Positions 9,801 through 18,472 of a stretch of 64,000 nt of DNA are shown here, piece after piece. The translations under genes and the position numbers were made by a program. The DNA comes from an uncultured Eubacteriales bacterium (GTDB lineage Bacteria > Bacillota > Clostridia > Christensenellales > CAG-314), in the NCBI GenBank assembly GCA_948938605.1, contig CARAIG010000073.1, positions 62,001-126,000 of the forward strand, read 5' to 3'. Position 1 is the stretch's first letter. Every line of letters begins with the position of its first letter. The notes below the pieces were generated by a model. That model was given only the letters and a program-made list of their open reading frames with translations. It made no database searches and was not told the DNA's origin.

Positions 9801-11244
9801 TGAGGGAATGCCTACTGCAATATTCATGCTCGAGGGTAAAGCTCCTAACTTTGACGGCACGCAAAAAATAACTATTCCGTCATTGGAAAGCGGCGCAAGC
9901 GCTCCGTATCTTGCATGCGAATACGGCGAAGCAAAACCCGTACAGTATACCCTTTCGGTTGAATTGGAAGGCGAGGGCAGTGTAGATGTAGACAAAGTAG
10001 TTGTTTACAATGGCGGAAACGCCGTTATAAACTGTTCCCCCAAAGCTACGTACAAACTGTCGGGATGTCAAATCGATACTGCCGATTTGGGCGTAACGCT
10101 TTCGGTAAGCGGAACTACGGTAATAGTTTCGAATATAGTTTCGGATACAAAATTGTTGGTAATTTTTGCTAAGGACGACAATGTATTGTTGGCTTCCGAC
10201 AGCGCTCAAGTTCGCAAGGGCGCGGGCAATTCGGTGGAAAACAATACCGACAACGCCAATCCCGCCAACACTAAACCGTTGTATATAGGCACGTCGGCGC
10301 CAAATTCCGCCAGTATGCGTATGGGATATTTAAAATTCGACATTTCCAACTTTATTACTGCAATGCGTACGATAGAATTTCAAATTTATTGCTATCAAAC
10401 GGGCAGTATGGGCGGTGTTGCAATGCCCGTAGACGTATACGGCATTGCAAATGCGGATTGGTCATCGTCCACCCTTACTTGGAACAATCAACCCGTTTTA
10501 AAATATTTGGAACACAATACGTCCACTGCAAAACTTACTGCGGGAGCACAGTTACTTGGTACCCTTAACGTAAAAAGTTCGGCAACTTGGCACACGTTAG
10601 ACGTCACGAATTACGTTACTGCTTTAAAACGTGCAGGCATTAACAATTTTACCGTTGTATTGGTTGATAGAGACGCCGCAGCGACTTCGCAACAAGTACG
10701 TTTTTATTCGGCACATTCGTCGTTTTCGGAAGAGGGCAGATCGTTATGTCCGCAACTTAAAGCAACTGTAAAACAAGACGTTATCACACCTCCGTCGTAT
10801 ATATCCATTTCGCCCGAAGTAACAAATGCGTCCAAGGGTACTGTGGAGTTTGACAAAACCGTCCTTGCGGGACAGCCTTGCAAAATTAAAATTAATGCAC
10901 AGGCGGGTTACACTGCCGTTGCAAAAATCGACGGAGTGGAATGCTGTGTGGATAACGGCGTGTTGCTAGTCGCAAATCCCGATGAAAATATAAAAATTGA
11001 AATTTCCTTTGTTAAACTGTACAACGTTAACGTGACCTGCGACCAAAACAGCAGTTGCAATGTAACTTCGATGCAAGTTGTAAAGGGCGAGGGCTTCAAC
11101 ATTGTGTTTACCGCACAAAAGGGTTACAAGCTGGAAGTAAAGGTTAACGGTGTCAAACAAACCTTGGTTAATAACACTATAACTTTTGCAAACGGTACAA
11201 TTCAAGATTTGAATATCGTTGTGGAAAGTATACCAATCAACTAA
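6841..11244 (+). CDS. Giant secreted beta-helix lyase-like / esterase protein with DNRLRE and InlB-type repeats
   Basis: The 1467-residue protein starts with a signal peptide (about 1-34, ending VFAAG). Residues ~37-560 are a right-handed parallel beta-helix of the pectate-lyase-like superfamily (repeated NNxI/HNxxY turns). Residues ~565-830 are an alpha/beta-hydrolase esterase: oxyanion motif HGGG at 620-623, nucleophile Ser706 in GGSAGG, Asp767 in HGTRD, His799 in NATHS, so the triad is complete. Two DNRLRE modules follow (~855-1020 and ~1118-1310), separated and followed by InlB B-type repeats (~1035-1110, ~1320-1465). There is no cell-wall sorting signal. It heads an operon with the next two genes (gaps 49 and 13 bases). 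A lyase plus deacetylase acting on an acetylated polyuronide is the best guess; polysaccharide specificity is unknown. Confidence 0.85.
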   Translation: MSRNVKMISIIICGVILFASLLGVLCLTTDVFAAGGIYYFDSSASNGGNGSFSLPYNSLDSISRLTLKGGDKVLLKKGSNFLGQMVLDGIEGQEGNPVVFGTYGDSNDMPRINGNDTIGQGVVYIKNCQWIELSGFEICDSATYEADRRGILVEGTGDAESGEVNVYTGITLRNLYVHHIKGVLDAENAGMSLSAKRTGGIHVWTDGNARFDKLTITQNRISDVDTIGISTWYKPATGGVDKVSPYKDEEFARVAHTNVEISHNDISYIGKNAIFVRNLMGGVVEHNTMYETAINCYSGNTICTSYVRGTIVQYNEGYLNRAKARVTASGDTLYQDGCLLDADLASRDVIFQYNYSHDNAFGLLMCCESTDQENPKGSAIVRYNLSVNDGGIGTGAIAYVNYAVEDLQIYNNTFVCGKDTSPTILKSNKTGRNFSFANNIIYNLSSNAKIVFPSEFVANVSISNNLVFNADGAKIENMDKMIAMDANIIQSNPQFSGEIGISVADRCGMEKAEMFQVKATSPALNNGQAINCDAETDFFGNARTTSIGFYCGTGKQSVALDYPINPDELRDIKYNVVEIINDIKYATVTTYKGVSLDLHLDIFTAVDCPTKNRPLLVMVHGGGFASPSSKYQSYAVKIASLMAKRGYVVASIDYRTRNGADMPTDESEIPAMFDAMTDLNTAVEWLRANASVYGFNPDYIFVSGGSAGGRTVMGYAYAKRETGFNRDGVLAVGNLWGGPETWFNGIYDSNFEEGLNIPATFIHGTRDQSIPIEYGKAVYDKMIAKGIYAEWNPIANATHSLIGTDDTYEMTSTILAKFFADRIADKIEADGGYSQPPARQDRPVSTVTKPVSTRDKVYPTNDTYVYSYSCGKWFCYNDSPILEVNYTGNAGYIRKTYMRFDTVMSKKGAYLNGAKLTFNVSALESVSTTKPFTMRIWGIADTAWFANEITYQNQPSMKGAKVIAEITVTATGTYSVDVTNYLMSLHDEGMPTAIFMLEGKAPNFDGTQKITIPSLESGASAPYLACEYGEAKPVQYTLSVELEGEGSVDVDKVVVYNGGNAVINCSPKATYKLSGCQIDTADLGVTLSVSGTTVIVSNIVSDTKLLVIFAKDDNVLLASDSAQVRKGAGNSVENNTDNANPANTKPLYIGTSAPNSASMRMGYLKFDISNFITAMRTIEFQIYCYQTGSMGGVAMPVDVYGIANADWSSSTLTWNNQPVLKYLEHNTSTAKLTAGAQLLGTLNVKSSATWHTLDVTNYVTALKRAGINNFTVVLVDRDAAATSQQVRFYSAHSSFSEEGRSLCPQLKATVKQDVITPPSYISISPEVTNASKGTVEFDKTVLAGQPCKIKINAQAGYTAVAKIDGVECCVDNGVLLVANPDENIKIEISFVKLYNVNVTCDQNSSCNVTSMQVVKGEGFNIVFTAQKGYKLEVKVNGVKQTLVNNTITFANGTIQDLNIVVESIPIN

Positions 11245-11293
11245 ATTATTTGTTTGAGGAAAACAATAAACAATAATTATTTAGGAGGAAAAA

Positions 11294-14200
11294 ATGGAAA
11301 GAACATTCAAAACTAAAATTGCACTGGTATGTTTTGCTCTTGTTTTGTGTCTTTGTCTGTCTGCGGTGCTATTAATACCTGTGTCGACGCAAGCGGAAGA
11401 AGCAAACGTACTTACTGCAACAGCCGTTAAGGATACGTACTTAAACGGCAATAAGTCGTCCGTAGGGTTAAACTACGGTGCGTCTACACAGTTGCGGTCT
11501 GCGTCCAATTTGCGTACTTATGTTCAATTCGACGTTAAAAATATTTTCGCCGAATTGGGTAATAAAGCTGTAAGCAATATCGATTTAGTTTTACAGTTGG
11601 ACAGCAGTTCGCTTACTCCGGACTTTACTAACTCCCTAGTTGTATCTGTTGAAAAAGCGGAACTGCCCGACAGTAACGCTTGGGTAGAAGGTACGGGAGA
11701 CAATTCCGGTATTGCGGCAACGGACGCAAACGTAGACGGTCTTACTTGGACCAATAAAAAGTTCACCACTGCATCGGCAATTAAACAAACCGTTACTCAC
11801 GATTACAATGCGGAAAACGGCGAATTGCGTATTCATTTGCCAGTATCTGTTTTAAGTTCGGCAACGGTTACGAATTACGGCGATGCCACGGCGGAAAACA
11901 ATTACATAACGTTTTTGATTTACAACCCCAAGTTCAACGCTTATTCCAAGGAATATAACGACGGGGAAAAAGCTCCCCGTTTGGAAGTCGTCCCCGGTGC
12001 GGAAATCGTTTACAACACAGTTAATTTTTCCGCAGGTGACAACGGAACGGTTACCGCAACCGTAAACGGTGGCGAAATCGAATCGGGCGATTCGGTTCAA
12101 CAAGGCAAAACCGTAGTGTTTACAATCACTGCGAACGAAGGCTATCAGGCGGATACGGTTATGCTTAACGGACAAGACGTAACTTCTCAACTTACCAACG
12201 GCAAATTATCCGTAACCGTTTCGGAAGATATTACGTTGTCGGCAACGTTTAAAGTAAGGCAAATTCCCGACTATACGATTACCGTTGCTGAAATTGAAAA
12301 TGCCACGGTTGTATTGACCGCGGGAGGAGAAACAATCGAAAGCGGTGCCAGCCTTCCCGAGGGTACCGTTATCGGAATCCGCGTAACGGCAGACGACGGA
12401 TACAAAATTATGTCCGTCAAGGCAAACGGCGAACCCGTCCAAGGCGCAGAAGGCGATTACACGCTCACACTTACGGCGGATACGACTTTGGAAGTTGTAA
12501 TTTCTTCGGGCGTAAAATATACGGTTTCTTGGAACGACGGTATTCAACACGGAAGCGTTAGCGTGCTTGTCGGCGTTATGGAATTGTTTAACGGACAGGA
12601 AATTGACGAAAACGAAACGGTAGTATTCAAGTTCAATGCCGATTTGGGTTACAAACCGCAAATAACAATTAACGGTCAACCGACAGTTATCGAGGCTAAC
12701 AAATGCTCCGTTGAAATCACTCAAAACATTCAAGCGGAAATCTCCTTTGTCGAAGCGGAATTGGAAAACTACGTATACGGCGTTGTTTGCGACACTACCT
12801 TGATTAAAGCTTCTCAATATTCTTGCGACGGCGAAGCGCAAATTATCCGTGCGGGTAACAACGGCGCAGTCAATTCCTATTTGCAATTTGACGTAAGCAA
12901 TTGGCTTGCAACTGGACAAACCGCTACCACATTGGAATTGGTAATACACGTTAACAATATTGTTCCTAAAACGGGTTCGGACATTGCAAATACCCTTGCA
13001 AACATAGGTATAAGAGTATTGAATAAGTCGGTTAACGGTTGGCAGGAAGTTCAACAAGACAAAAGCGACGACGCTACTCAATGGAATTTGCTTGCACCGG
13101 TTTCCGGAACCGATTTAAACGTAACTAATGCCCGTTATGACGAGGAAAGCGGACTTTTGTATATCCCGCTTAATGCAAATTGGCTTTCGAGTGCAAATTA
13201 CGTAGAAACAACCGGCGAATACGCAGGACACATCAATTTCCGTTTCTGCGTACGTAACAACAACGGCAACATTTATTATTACAGTAAGGAGGGCGCCCTT
13301 GCGGACAGTACTAAAACAGCTCCTTATTTGGTAATTAACAGAGCATACGAAACTTCCGCTACAAGCCAAAATGCCGAAATGGGCAGTGCCGACAGCAATG
13401 CGCGTATCGTAAAGGCGGGCGAAAACGTTACGTTTACGGTAACGGTAAACCAAGGGTACGCTTTGTATTCGGTTACTCTTAACGGAATAAACATTACTAA
13501 CGAAATGACAAAACAAGGCAACGTTTATACTTATACGGTAAAAGACGTTCAACAAGATCAAACTTTAGTTGCACAGTTTACCGATGCCAAAGTGTATGCA
13601 GTAACTTACGACGAAGTAGTTGACGGCGGTAGCATAAGCGTCGACAGCCCCAACGTTATCGAGGGCGGCAGTGTGGAATTTACCATTACCGCAATGACGG
13701 ACTTTACAATTGCGTCGGCAATGCTTAACGGTCAAGACGTTTTGTCGCAAATCGTCGACGGAAAACTCGTTGTAACAAACGTTACGGAAGATATCCGTCT
13801 TGTAGTTACATTCCAATCCTCCCGTCCTAGATACACTTTAACCGTTAGCGGAAACGACGGCGGTTTAGTATACATAGGTACGGACCAAACGCAAACCAGC
13901 TTTACCGATTGGGCTTCGGAATGGGAAAAAGGCGGAGAACTTAAAGTTACTATTTTGCCATTGCCCGGTTATACGGTAAAGGGTATTACTGTTAACGGTG
14001 GTGCGGCAGTTTTGCAAGGCTTCGTATACGTTGTTAATAAGCAAGACGTAACCGAAAACATTACATTGGTTGCGCAATTTGAAGAAATTTCGTATACAAA
14101 CGACAGTATCGTTTTCGAACCTATTGCAGATGCAGGCTTAATTGGCAATGACGGCGAAAAGGACGTATGCGTCGGCACAAATACTACTGCGGGCGTTAAA

Positions 14201-15160
14201 TCCACTGCTAAGCAATGGCGCGTCTACGCATTGGAATTCGACATAAGCAAAATTACTAATTTCTCCGAAGTTTTACTTAAACTTTATACAAACGTTTCGG
14301 CTAACTTCGGCGACTACAAGTTGGGTCTGTATGCGTTTACGGGCATGACATTGGACGAAGCAACCGCTTCTTGGAACAGCTTGAATATGGACAATATCGT
14401 CATATCCGATTCAAGCAAAACAATTCACACAATGAAAATCGGCACAAAGGTTGCCACGCTTGAACCGCAAGACGTTCAAAGGCAGTCTTGGACGGTATTC
14501 GACATCACCAATTACATCATTTATGCAAAAATGTGCGGTATCGACCACGTAACGTTCGTTGTCCTTAACGAGGAAATTTCCAATACCGGCAGTTCGACCA
14601 TTGCTTACGAAACAAGGGAAAGCATTACGTTATTTGACGGTTTGCTTAACCGTCCGTACATTTTGGTTACTAAATCGCAAGGCGGCGACGACAAACCCGT
14701 TGTCAAACAGGAAATAGACGTTACATTGACGGGCGACAGCGCAATTAAACTTAACGGCGAAAACACCAACAAACTTACGGTAGACAAGTATACTCCCGTC
14801 GAAGTAGACCTTACGGGCATAACAAACAAAGCAATCGACAAAGTTTTGGTAAACGGCGAGGAAGTGGAAATCATTGACGGTAAAGTATACCTCAACGGTT
14901 ACGACGTAAATATCAAAATCGAAGTTATAACGCTTCCTTGGTACTATTTGGATATCGAAACGGACGAACACGTAACGGTGGAAAAGGATTCGTTGAAAGT
15001 AGCCGAAGGCACAACTACGGAAATCCGTTTCGTGGTAGAAAAAGGCTACAAAGTTACGGTTACCGTCGGCGGAGTAGCATATGTTCCGCAAAATAACGCA
15101 ATAATTATAGAAGATATCGACGATCATGTTGAAATCGTCATCACTTCCGAAAAATTGTAA
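11294..15160 (+). CDS. Secreted DNRLRE / InlB B-repeat adhesin-like protein
   Basis: A 1288-residue protein with a signal peptide (~1-35, ending STQAEE). DNRLRE-type modules appear near 40-235, 495-690 and 945-1150, recognisable by phrases such as KDTYLNGNKSSVGLNYG and YVQFDVKN. Between and after them are InlB B-type repeats with the recurring pattern GYxxxxVxxNGxxV...ITLxAxF. I see no catalytic domain. DNRLRE modules are known from many secreted carbohydrate-active proteins, so binding or presentation of polysaccharide is plausible. AGGAGG precedes the start. It lies between the lyase/esterase and a lipoprotein in one apparent operon. It has no C-terminal anchor, unlike the related protein at 21208. 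Confidence 0.82.
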   Translation: MERTFKTKIALVCFALVLCLCLSAVLLIPVSTQAEEANVLTATAVKDTYLNGNKSSVGLNYGASTQLRSASNLRTYVQFDVKNIFAELGNKAVSNIDLVLQLDSSSLTPDFTNSLVVSVEKAELPDSNAWVEGTGDNSGIAATDANVDGLTWTNKKFTTASAIKQTVTHDYNAENGELRIHLPVSVLSSATVTNYGDATAENNYITFLIYNPKFNAYSKEYNDGEKAPRLEVVPGAEIVYNTVNFSAGDNGTVTATVNGGEIESGDSVQQGKTVVFTITANEGYQADTVMLNGQDVTSQLTNGKLSVTVSEDITLSATFKVRQIPDYTITVAEIENATVVLTAGGETIESGASLPEGTVIGIRVTADDGYKIMSVKANGEPVQGAEGDYTLTLTADTTLEVVISSGVKYTVSWNDGIQHGSVSVLVGVMELFNGQEIDENETVVFKFNADLGYKPQITINGQPTVIEANKCSVEITQNIQAEISFVEAELENYVYGVVCDTTLIKASQYSCDGEAQIIRAGNNGAVNSYLQFDVSNWLATGQTATTLELVIHVNNIVPKTGSDIANTLANIGIRVLNKSVNGWQEVQQDKSDDATQWNLLAPVSGTDLNVTNARYDEESGLLYIPLNANWLSSANYVETTGEYAGHINFRFCVRNNNGNIYYYSKEGALADSTKTAPYLVINRAYETSATSQNAEMGSADSNARIVKAGENVTFTVTVNQGYALYSVTLNGINITNEMTKQGNVYTYTVKDVQQDQTLVAQFTDAKVYAVTYDEVVDGGSISVDSPNVIEGGSVEFTITAMTDFTIASAMLNGQDVLSQIVDGKLVVTNVTEDIRLVVTFQSSRPRYTLTVSGNDGGLVYIGTDQTQTSFTDWASEWEKGGELKVTILPLPGYTVKGITVNGGAAVLQGFVYVVNKQDVTENITLVAQFEEISYTNDSIVFEPIADAGLIGNDGEKDVCVGTNTTAGVKSTAKQWRVYALEFDISKITNFSEVLLKLYTNVSANFGDYKLGLYAFTGMTLDEATASWNSLNMDNIVISDSSKTIHTMKIGTKVATLEPQDVQRQSWTVFDITNYIIYAKMCGIDHVTFVVLNEEISNTGSSTIAYETRESITLFDGLLNRPYILVTKSQGGDDKPVVKQEIDVTLTGDSAIKLNGENTNKLTVDKYTPVEVDLTGITNKAIDKVLVNGEEVEIIDGKVYLNGYDVNIKIEVITLPWYYLDIETDEHVTVEKDSLKVAEGTTTEIRFVVEKGYKVTVTVGGVAYVPQNNAIIIEDIDDHVEIVITSEKL

Positions 15161-15173
15161 GATGGAGGGTAAT

Positions 15174-16235
15174 ATGAAAAAATCAATATTAATTTTGGCT
15201 TTAGTGCTTGTGCTTGCAACGTCAATAGGACTTGTCGCTTGCAAAACCTACGAAGTGGAATCCGTAACAATCGCCCCTAAAAACGTCGATGTCGAAGTCG
15301 GCAAAAGCGTACAACTTTCGGCAACGGTTACTCCGAGCGACGCAAAGGATTACAAAATTGTTTGGACTGTGGAATCGTCGGAAATTCAAAACGACTATAC
15401 TTTTAGCGAGGACGGCAAATTTACCGCAGGACAAACAGCAGGCAAAGTTGTCGTAAAGGCTACTGCGGGCGGTAAATCCGACACTGCAACCGTTACGGTA
15501 AAAGCTGCTACAAGCGGCGACGAAGTTGCTTCGGTAACGATCAACGGCGAAAAGGCGTTGGAGTTGCCTTTCGGCGGAAACGTTGTTTTGAGCGCAACCG
15601 TTATTCCCGAAACGGCAGTAAACAAAACCGTTACGTATTCCGTTATCGAAACCAATCTCGGTAGCGACTACACGTTGGAAAACGGCAAGTTTACCGCGGG
15701 ACAAACAGCAGGCTATGCGGTTGTGCAAGCGTCCTCCGTTAACGGTAAAACGGACAAGGTTTCCATTGTTATAAACCATCAATTTTCGCAACCTACCGAA
15801 GGTAAAATTAAAGTGACGTTTTATGCTCCCGACGGGGAAACCGTTGTAGACATACGTTACGCCGACAAAGACGGTAAAATTACCCCTCCCGATTATAAAG
15901 TTGCAAACAGTAGCGTTCAATGGTTGAATGCGGACAAGCAAGTTGTGGATTTTAACGAATTAGTCGCTACGGAAAATTGCAGTTTTACCGCAAAGGTTGA
16001 CACCGAAGTGGTATTCTACACTGTATCCTATTGGTACAACAACGGTACCGAACTTGTACAACACGGCGATTCTTTCCGTTTCGACGCGTCGTCGGAAGGT
16101 AGCGTAACGCCCGAACAACGTGCAGAAATCGAGCAAGCCATCGAAGAAATTACGGGAAAAACCATTATCAACTGGAAGTTGGATGTTTCTTCGGACGGAT
16201 TGACGATAAAATGTATTGCGGAATTTGCAGAATAA
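15174..16235 (+). CDS. Lipoprotein with BIG2-type Ig-like domains
   Basis: The start at 15174 (MKKSILIL) has a GGAGGGT site 4 bases upstream and gives a proper lipoprotein signal peptide with lipobox GLVAC (Cys near residue 22). An in-frame upstream ATG at 15126 lies inside the previous gene and would ruin the signal. Two BIG2-like Ig domains follow (~25-110 and ~118-210), each with VTP/VIP...AVN/DAK...AGQTAGxxVV patterns typical of this fold. The rest (~215-353) has two smaller beta domains. It is probably anchored on the outer face of the membrane and helps bind polysaccharide or hold the secreted partners. It is last in the operon, followed by a strong terminator. Confidence 0.85.
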   Translation: MKKSILILALVLVLATSIGLVACKTYEVESVTIAPKNVDVEVGKSVQLSATVTPSDAKDYKIVWTVESSEIQNDYTFSEDGKFTAGQTAGKVVVKATAGGKSDTATVTVKAATSGDEVASVTINGEKALELPFGGNVVLSATVIPETAVNKTVTYSVIETNLGSDYTLENGKFTAGQTAGYAVVQASSVNGKTDKVSIVINHQFSQPTEGKIKVTFYAPDGETVVDIRYADKDGKITPPDYKVANSSVQWLNADKQVVDFNELVATENCSFTAKVDTEVVFYTVSYWYNNGTELVQHGDSFRFDASSEGSVTPEQRAEIEQAIEEITGKTIINWKLDVSSDGLTIKCIAEFAE

Positions 16236-16299
16236 CTAGTACGAGATGATTGTTTTTAATCTGCATCGGTATTAATTGTAAAAACAAATTAATATGAAA

Positions 16300-16345
16300 A
16301 CACAGGCTTCTGATTTCTATCAGGAGCCTGTGTCGTTTTAATTTA
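16300..16345. terminator. Strong hairpin terminator between convergent genes
   Basis: Fourteen-base arms (16300-16313 and 16320-16333, one G-T pair) around the loop TTTCTA, followed by CGTTTTAATTT. It ends the 6.8-16.2 kb operon. A-rich sequence on the left side means it can also serve the convergent LacI-family gene. Confidence 0.85.
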
Positions 16346-16409
16346 AATATTTATTGCCGATAAATATAAAATGTCAATTTGTAAAAAACAATATTGAGAA
16401 TTGCGGAAT

Positions 16410-17351
16410 TTAAAAAGAACTTCTTCTTACTAGTTTGGATGGCACTTCTGTTGTTTTAGGGGCTTCTTTGTTATTGAGTAAATCACGCAATATGTTTATA
16501 GCGGTGACACACATCATTTCCAAGTTGTTATCTATACTGGAAATTGACGGTGTGACTATATTACATAACGTGGAATTGTCAAAACCGACAATGGATGTTT
16601 TCCCTTTAGGTAAGTTGTTGACAAGCGCTATTGCAAGGTTGTCGCCCGAGCAAAAAACAATATCTTCCCAAATGTCATTGCTGTCTATTTCTACGTCGAA
16701 AGAGTTATTGTTGTTTATCATTTTTAAGCGGTAACTGTTTTTGTCAACGCCCAACTCGTCCATAGCTTGCAAAAATCCGTTAATTTTTTGTTGCGCAGAA
16801 TATGTTGCAAAGTTATATACAAACAAAAAGGAACGCTTTCCTTCCTTATAAGCGATTTTTGCGGCGTTTTTAACTGCTAAACATTCGTCGCACCGCACGG
16901 TGTGGTACAAATTGCTTTCCTTGCCATTAATCGAAATTATGGGCGGAGTTTGTTTTTCTTTTATCAAGTCGTCGATATTAAATAACGAACCTACAAAGAT
17001 TACTCCGTCTACGTTTTTTGCCAATGCGCGGTTAAAGTAGTTTTCAATGTGTTCGGAATTGTTGCCGGTACAATACAGCAGGACATCATATCCGTATTCC
17101 TCTAATTTTTTGTATATTGTGGAAATTGCAACGGAAAAAAAACGTTCCGAATCGGGTACAAGCACCGCAACGGTACGACTGTATTTTGTTGCCAAACCAA
17201 TTGCCATTGAATTTGGCGTATAACCGTATTTTGTGATTGCCGTATTTACTTTGTCCTTAGTTTTTGGCGATACATTATCTTTATTGTTGATAACACGTGA
17301 AACTGTGGCGATGGATAATCCCGTAACCTTTGCTATGTCATAAATATTCAT
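16410..17351 (-). CDS. LacI-family transcriptional regulator
   Basis: The 313-residue protein begins with a canonical LacI helix-turn-helix (MNIYDIAKVTGLSIATVSRV, then INNKDNVSPKTK). A periplasmic-binding-protein-like effector domain follows (about 60-300), with RTVAVLVPDSERFF at its first strand. It is slightly shorter than the usual 330-340. It is divergent from the transport operon that begins at 17510, and the palindrome TGTAAGCGCTTACA occurs there and twice before the 6841 gene, so it most likely represses both in the absence of a sugar. There is no ribosome site. The -10 TATAAT lies only 6 bases before ATG, so a leaderless mRNA is likely. Confidence 0.92.
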   Translation of the reverse strand: MNIYDIAKVTGLSIATVSRVINNKDNVSPKTKDKVNTAITKYGYTPNSMAIGLATKYSRTVAVLVPDSERFFSVAISTIYKKLEEYGYDVLLYCTGNNSEHIENYFNRALAKNVDGVIFVGSLFNIDDLIKEKQTPPIISINGKESNLYHTVRCDECLAVKNAAKIAYKEGKRSFLFVYNFATYSAQQKINGFLQAMDELGVDKNSYRLKMINNNNSFDVEIDSNDIWEDIVFCSGDNLAIALVNNLPKGKTSIVGFDNSTLCNIVTPSISSIDNNLEMMCVTAINILRDLLNNKEAPKTTEVPSKLVRRSSF

Positions 17352-17357
17352 ACTTAT

Positions 17358-17386
17358 ATTATATATAAGAAATTATAAAATGTAAA
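17358..17386 (-). promoter_or_regulatory. Promoter of the LacI-family gene, predicted leaderless
   Basis: On the minus strand TTTACA (17381-17386) and TATAAT (17358-17363) are 17 bases apart. Only 6 bases separate the -10 from the ATG at 17351, so transcription should begin at or next to the start codon. Confidence 0.7.
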
Positions 17387-17416
17387 TACTTTATGTAAAA
17401 ATTTTTAAAAGTGGTA

Positions 17417-17445
17417 TTGACAATCGGTATGTGCTGTGATAGAAT
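17417..17445 (+). promoter_or_regulatory. Promoter of the transport/catabolic operon
   Basis: TTGACA (17417-17422), a 17-base spacer ending in extended TGA, and TAGAAT (17440-17445) form a strong sigma-A promoter. The operator at 17449-17462 overlaps the expected transcription start. This also rules out the open-frame start at 17411 for the permease. Confidence 0.85.
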
Positions 17446-17448
17446 TTA

Positions 17449-17462
17449 TGTAAGCGCTTACA
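17449..17462. promoter_or_regulatory. LacI-family/cre operator copy 3
   Basis: Perfect TGTAAGCGCTTACA at the predicted +1 of the transport operon, the classic roadblock position for a LacI-family repressor or CcpA. Confidence 0.85.
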
Positions 17463-17509
17463 TTTTGGTTTTACAATGGTGTAATCTTGCGACTTGGACG
17501 GAGATTTAT

Positions 17510-18472
17510 ATGAAAAAAAGCAAATTAAAACCGTCGGTCTTTAACGGATCTTCTAGAAAGTTTTGGAAAAAATTATACAAGGCACGTTGGTTGTTCTTGT
17601 TGTTTTTGCCGGTATTTGTATATTACATAATGTTCCGTTATGTACCAATGCTAAATACTGTAATCGCATTTAAGGATTACAATATTTTTAAAGGCGTTTG
17701 GGGAAGCGAATGGAATCATTTTGCGCACTTTAAAAACTTTTTAAGTTCTCCCGATTTTTGGAGAATTTTGCGCAACACTTTGGGTATAAGCATAATGGAC
17801 ATTGTGTTTACCTTTACGTCATCGATAGTGTTTGCGCTGTTGCTAAATGCAATGCGTTTAAAAGGCGTACGCAATACCGTGCAAATATTGTCGTATCTTC
17901 CTCACTTTATATCTCTTGTCGTAATCGCAGGTATATTTTTGGATTATTTTTCGGTTGAAAACGGTTGGGTTGCCAAACTTGTCGAACTTGTTACGGGCAA
18001 ACCCGCAAACCTACTGTACAACGACAAGTGGTTTTGGCCTATATACACGCTCATCAACGTATGGAAAAGTATGGGCTGGGGTTCGATAATTTATGTCGCC
18101 GCCATTTCGCGGATTGACCCTTGCTTGTACGAAGCGGCTGCAATTGACGGAGCAAACGGTTGGCAGCAAACGCGTCACATCACATTGCCGGGAATTAAAC
18201 TTACGATTGTCACTATGTTAATAATTAAAATAGGACAAATGCTAAACGTTGGATACGAAATGATTATTCTGCTCAATAACTCGCAAAACTGGTCGTATTC
18301 GGACGTTATTTCGGTTTACGTATACCGTATGAGTCTCGGTTCTACAACTGCATTCGCTCCCGATTTCGGTTTTGCGGCAGCGGTAGGACTTTTGCAGGCG
18401 GTCATCGGCTTTGTTATGGTCGTCGTTGCAAACAAAGTCAGTAAAAAGGTTACGGAGGAATCGCTATGGTAG
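17510..18472 (+). CDS. ABC sugar transporter permease (LplB/YteP type)
   Basis: The start at 17510 (MKKSKLKPS) follows GGAGATTTAT and lies downstream of the promoter and operator. Six hydrophobic helices are visible, the first being WLFLLFLPVFVYYIMF. The binding-protein-dependent permease loop is EAAAIDGANGWQQTRHITLPGI (~220-240), which contacts the ATPase. Length 320. It overlaps the second permease by 7 bases. The LplB/YteP subfamily imports poly- or oligosaccharide fragments (for example pectin-derived) in Bacillus, working with an external MsmX-type ATPase. No ATPase gene is in this operon; one is at 57680. Confidence 0.92.
   Translation: MKKSKLKPSVFNGSSRKFWKKLYKARWLFLLFLPVFVYYIMFRYVPMLNTVIAFKDYNIFKGVWGSEWNHFAHFKNFLSSPDFWRILRNTLGISIMDIVFTFTSSIVFALLLNAMRLKGVRNTVQILSYLPHFISLVVIAGIFLDYFSVENGWVAKLVELVTGKPANLLYNDKWFWPIYTLINVWKSMGWGSIIYVAAISRIDPCLYEAAAIDGANGWQQTRHITLPGIKLTIVTMLIIKIGQMLNVGYEMIILLNNSQNWSYSDVISVYVYRMSLGSTTAFAPDFGFAAAVGLLQAVIGFVMVVVANKVSKKVTEESLW

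Noticed and set aside
12206..13081. Long minus-strand open frame (291 codons) inside the 11294-15160 gene
   Set aside because: It is the antisense shadow of a repeat-rich gene, with no ribosome site or recognisable protein features.
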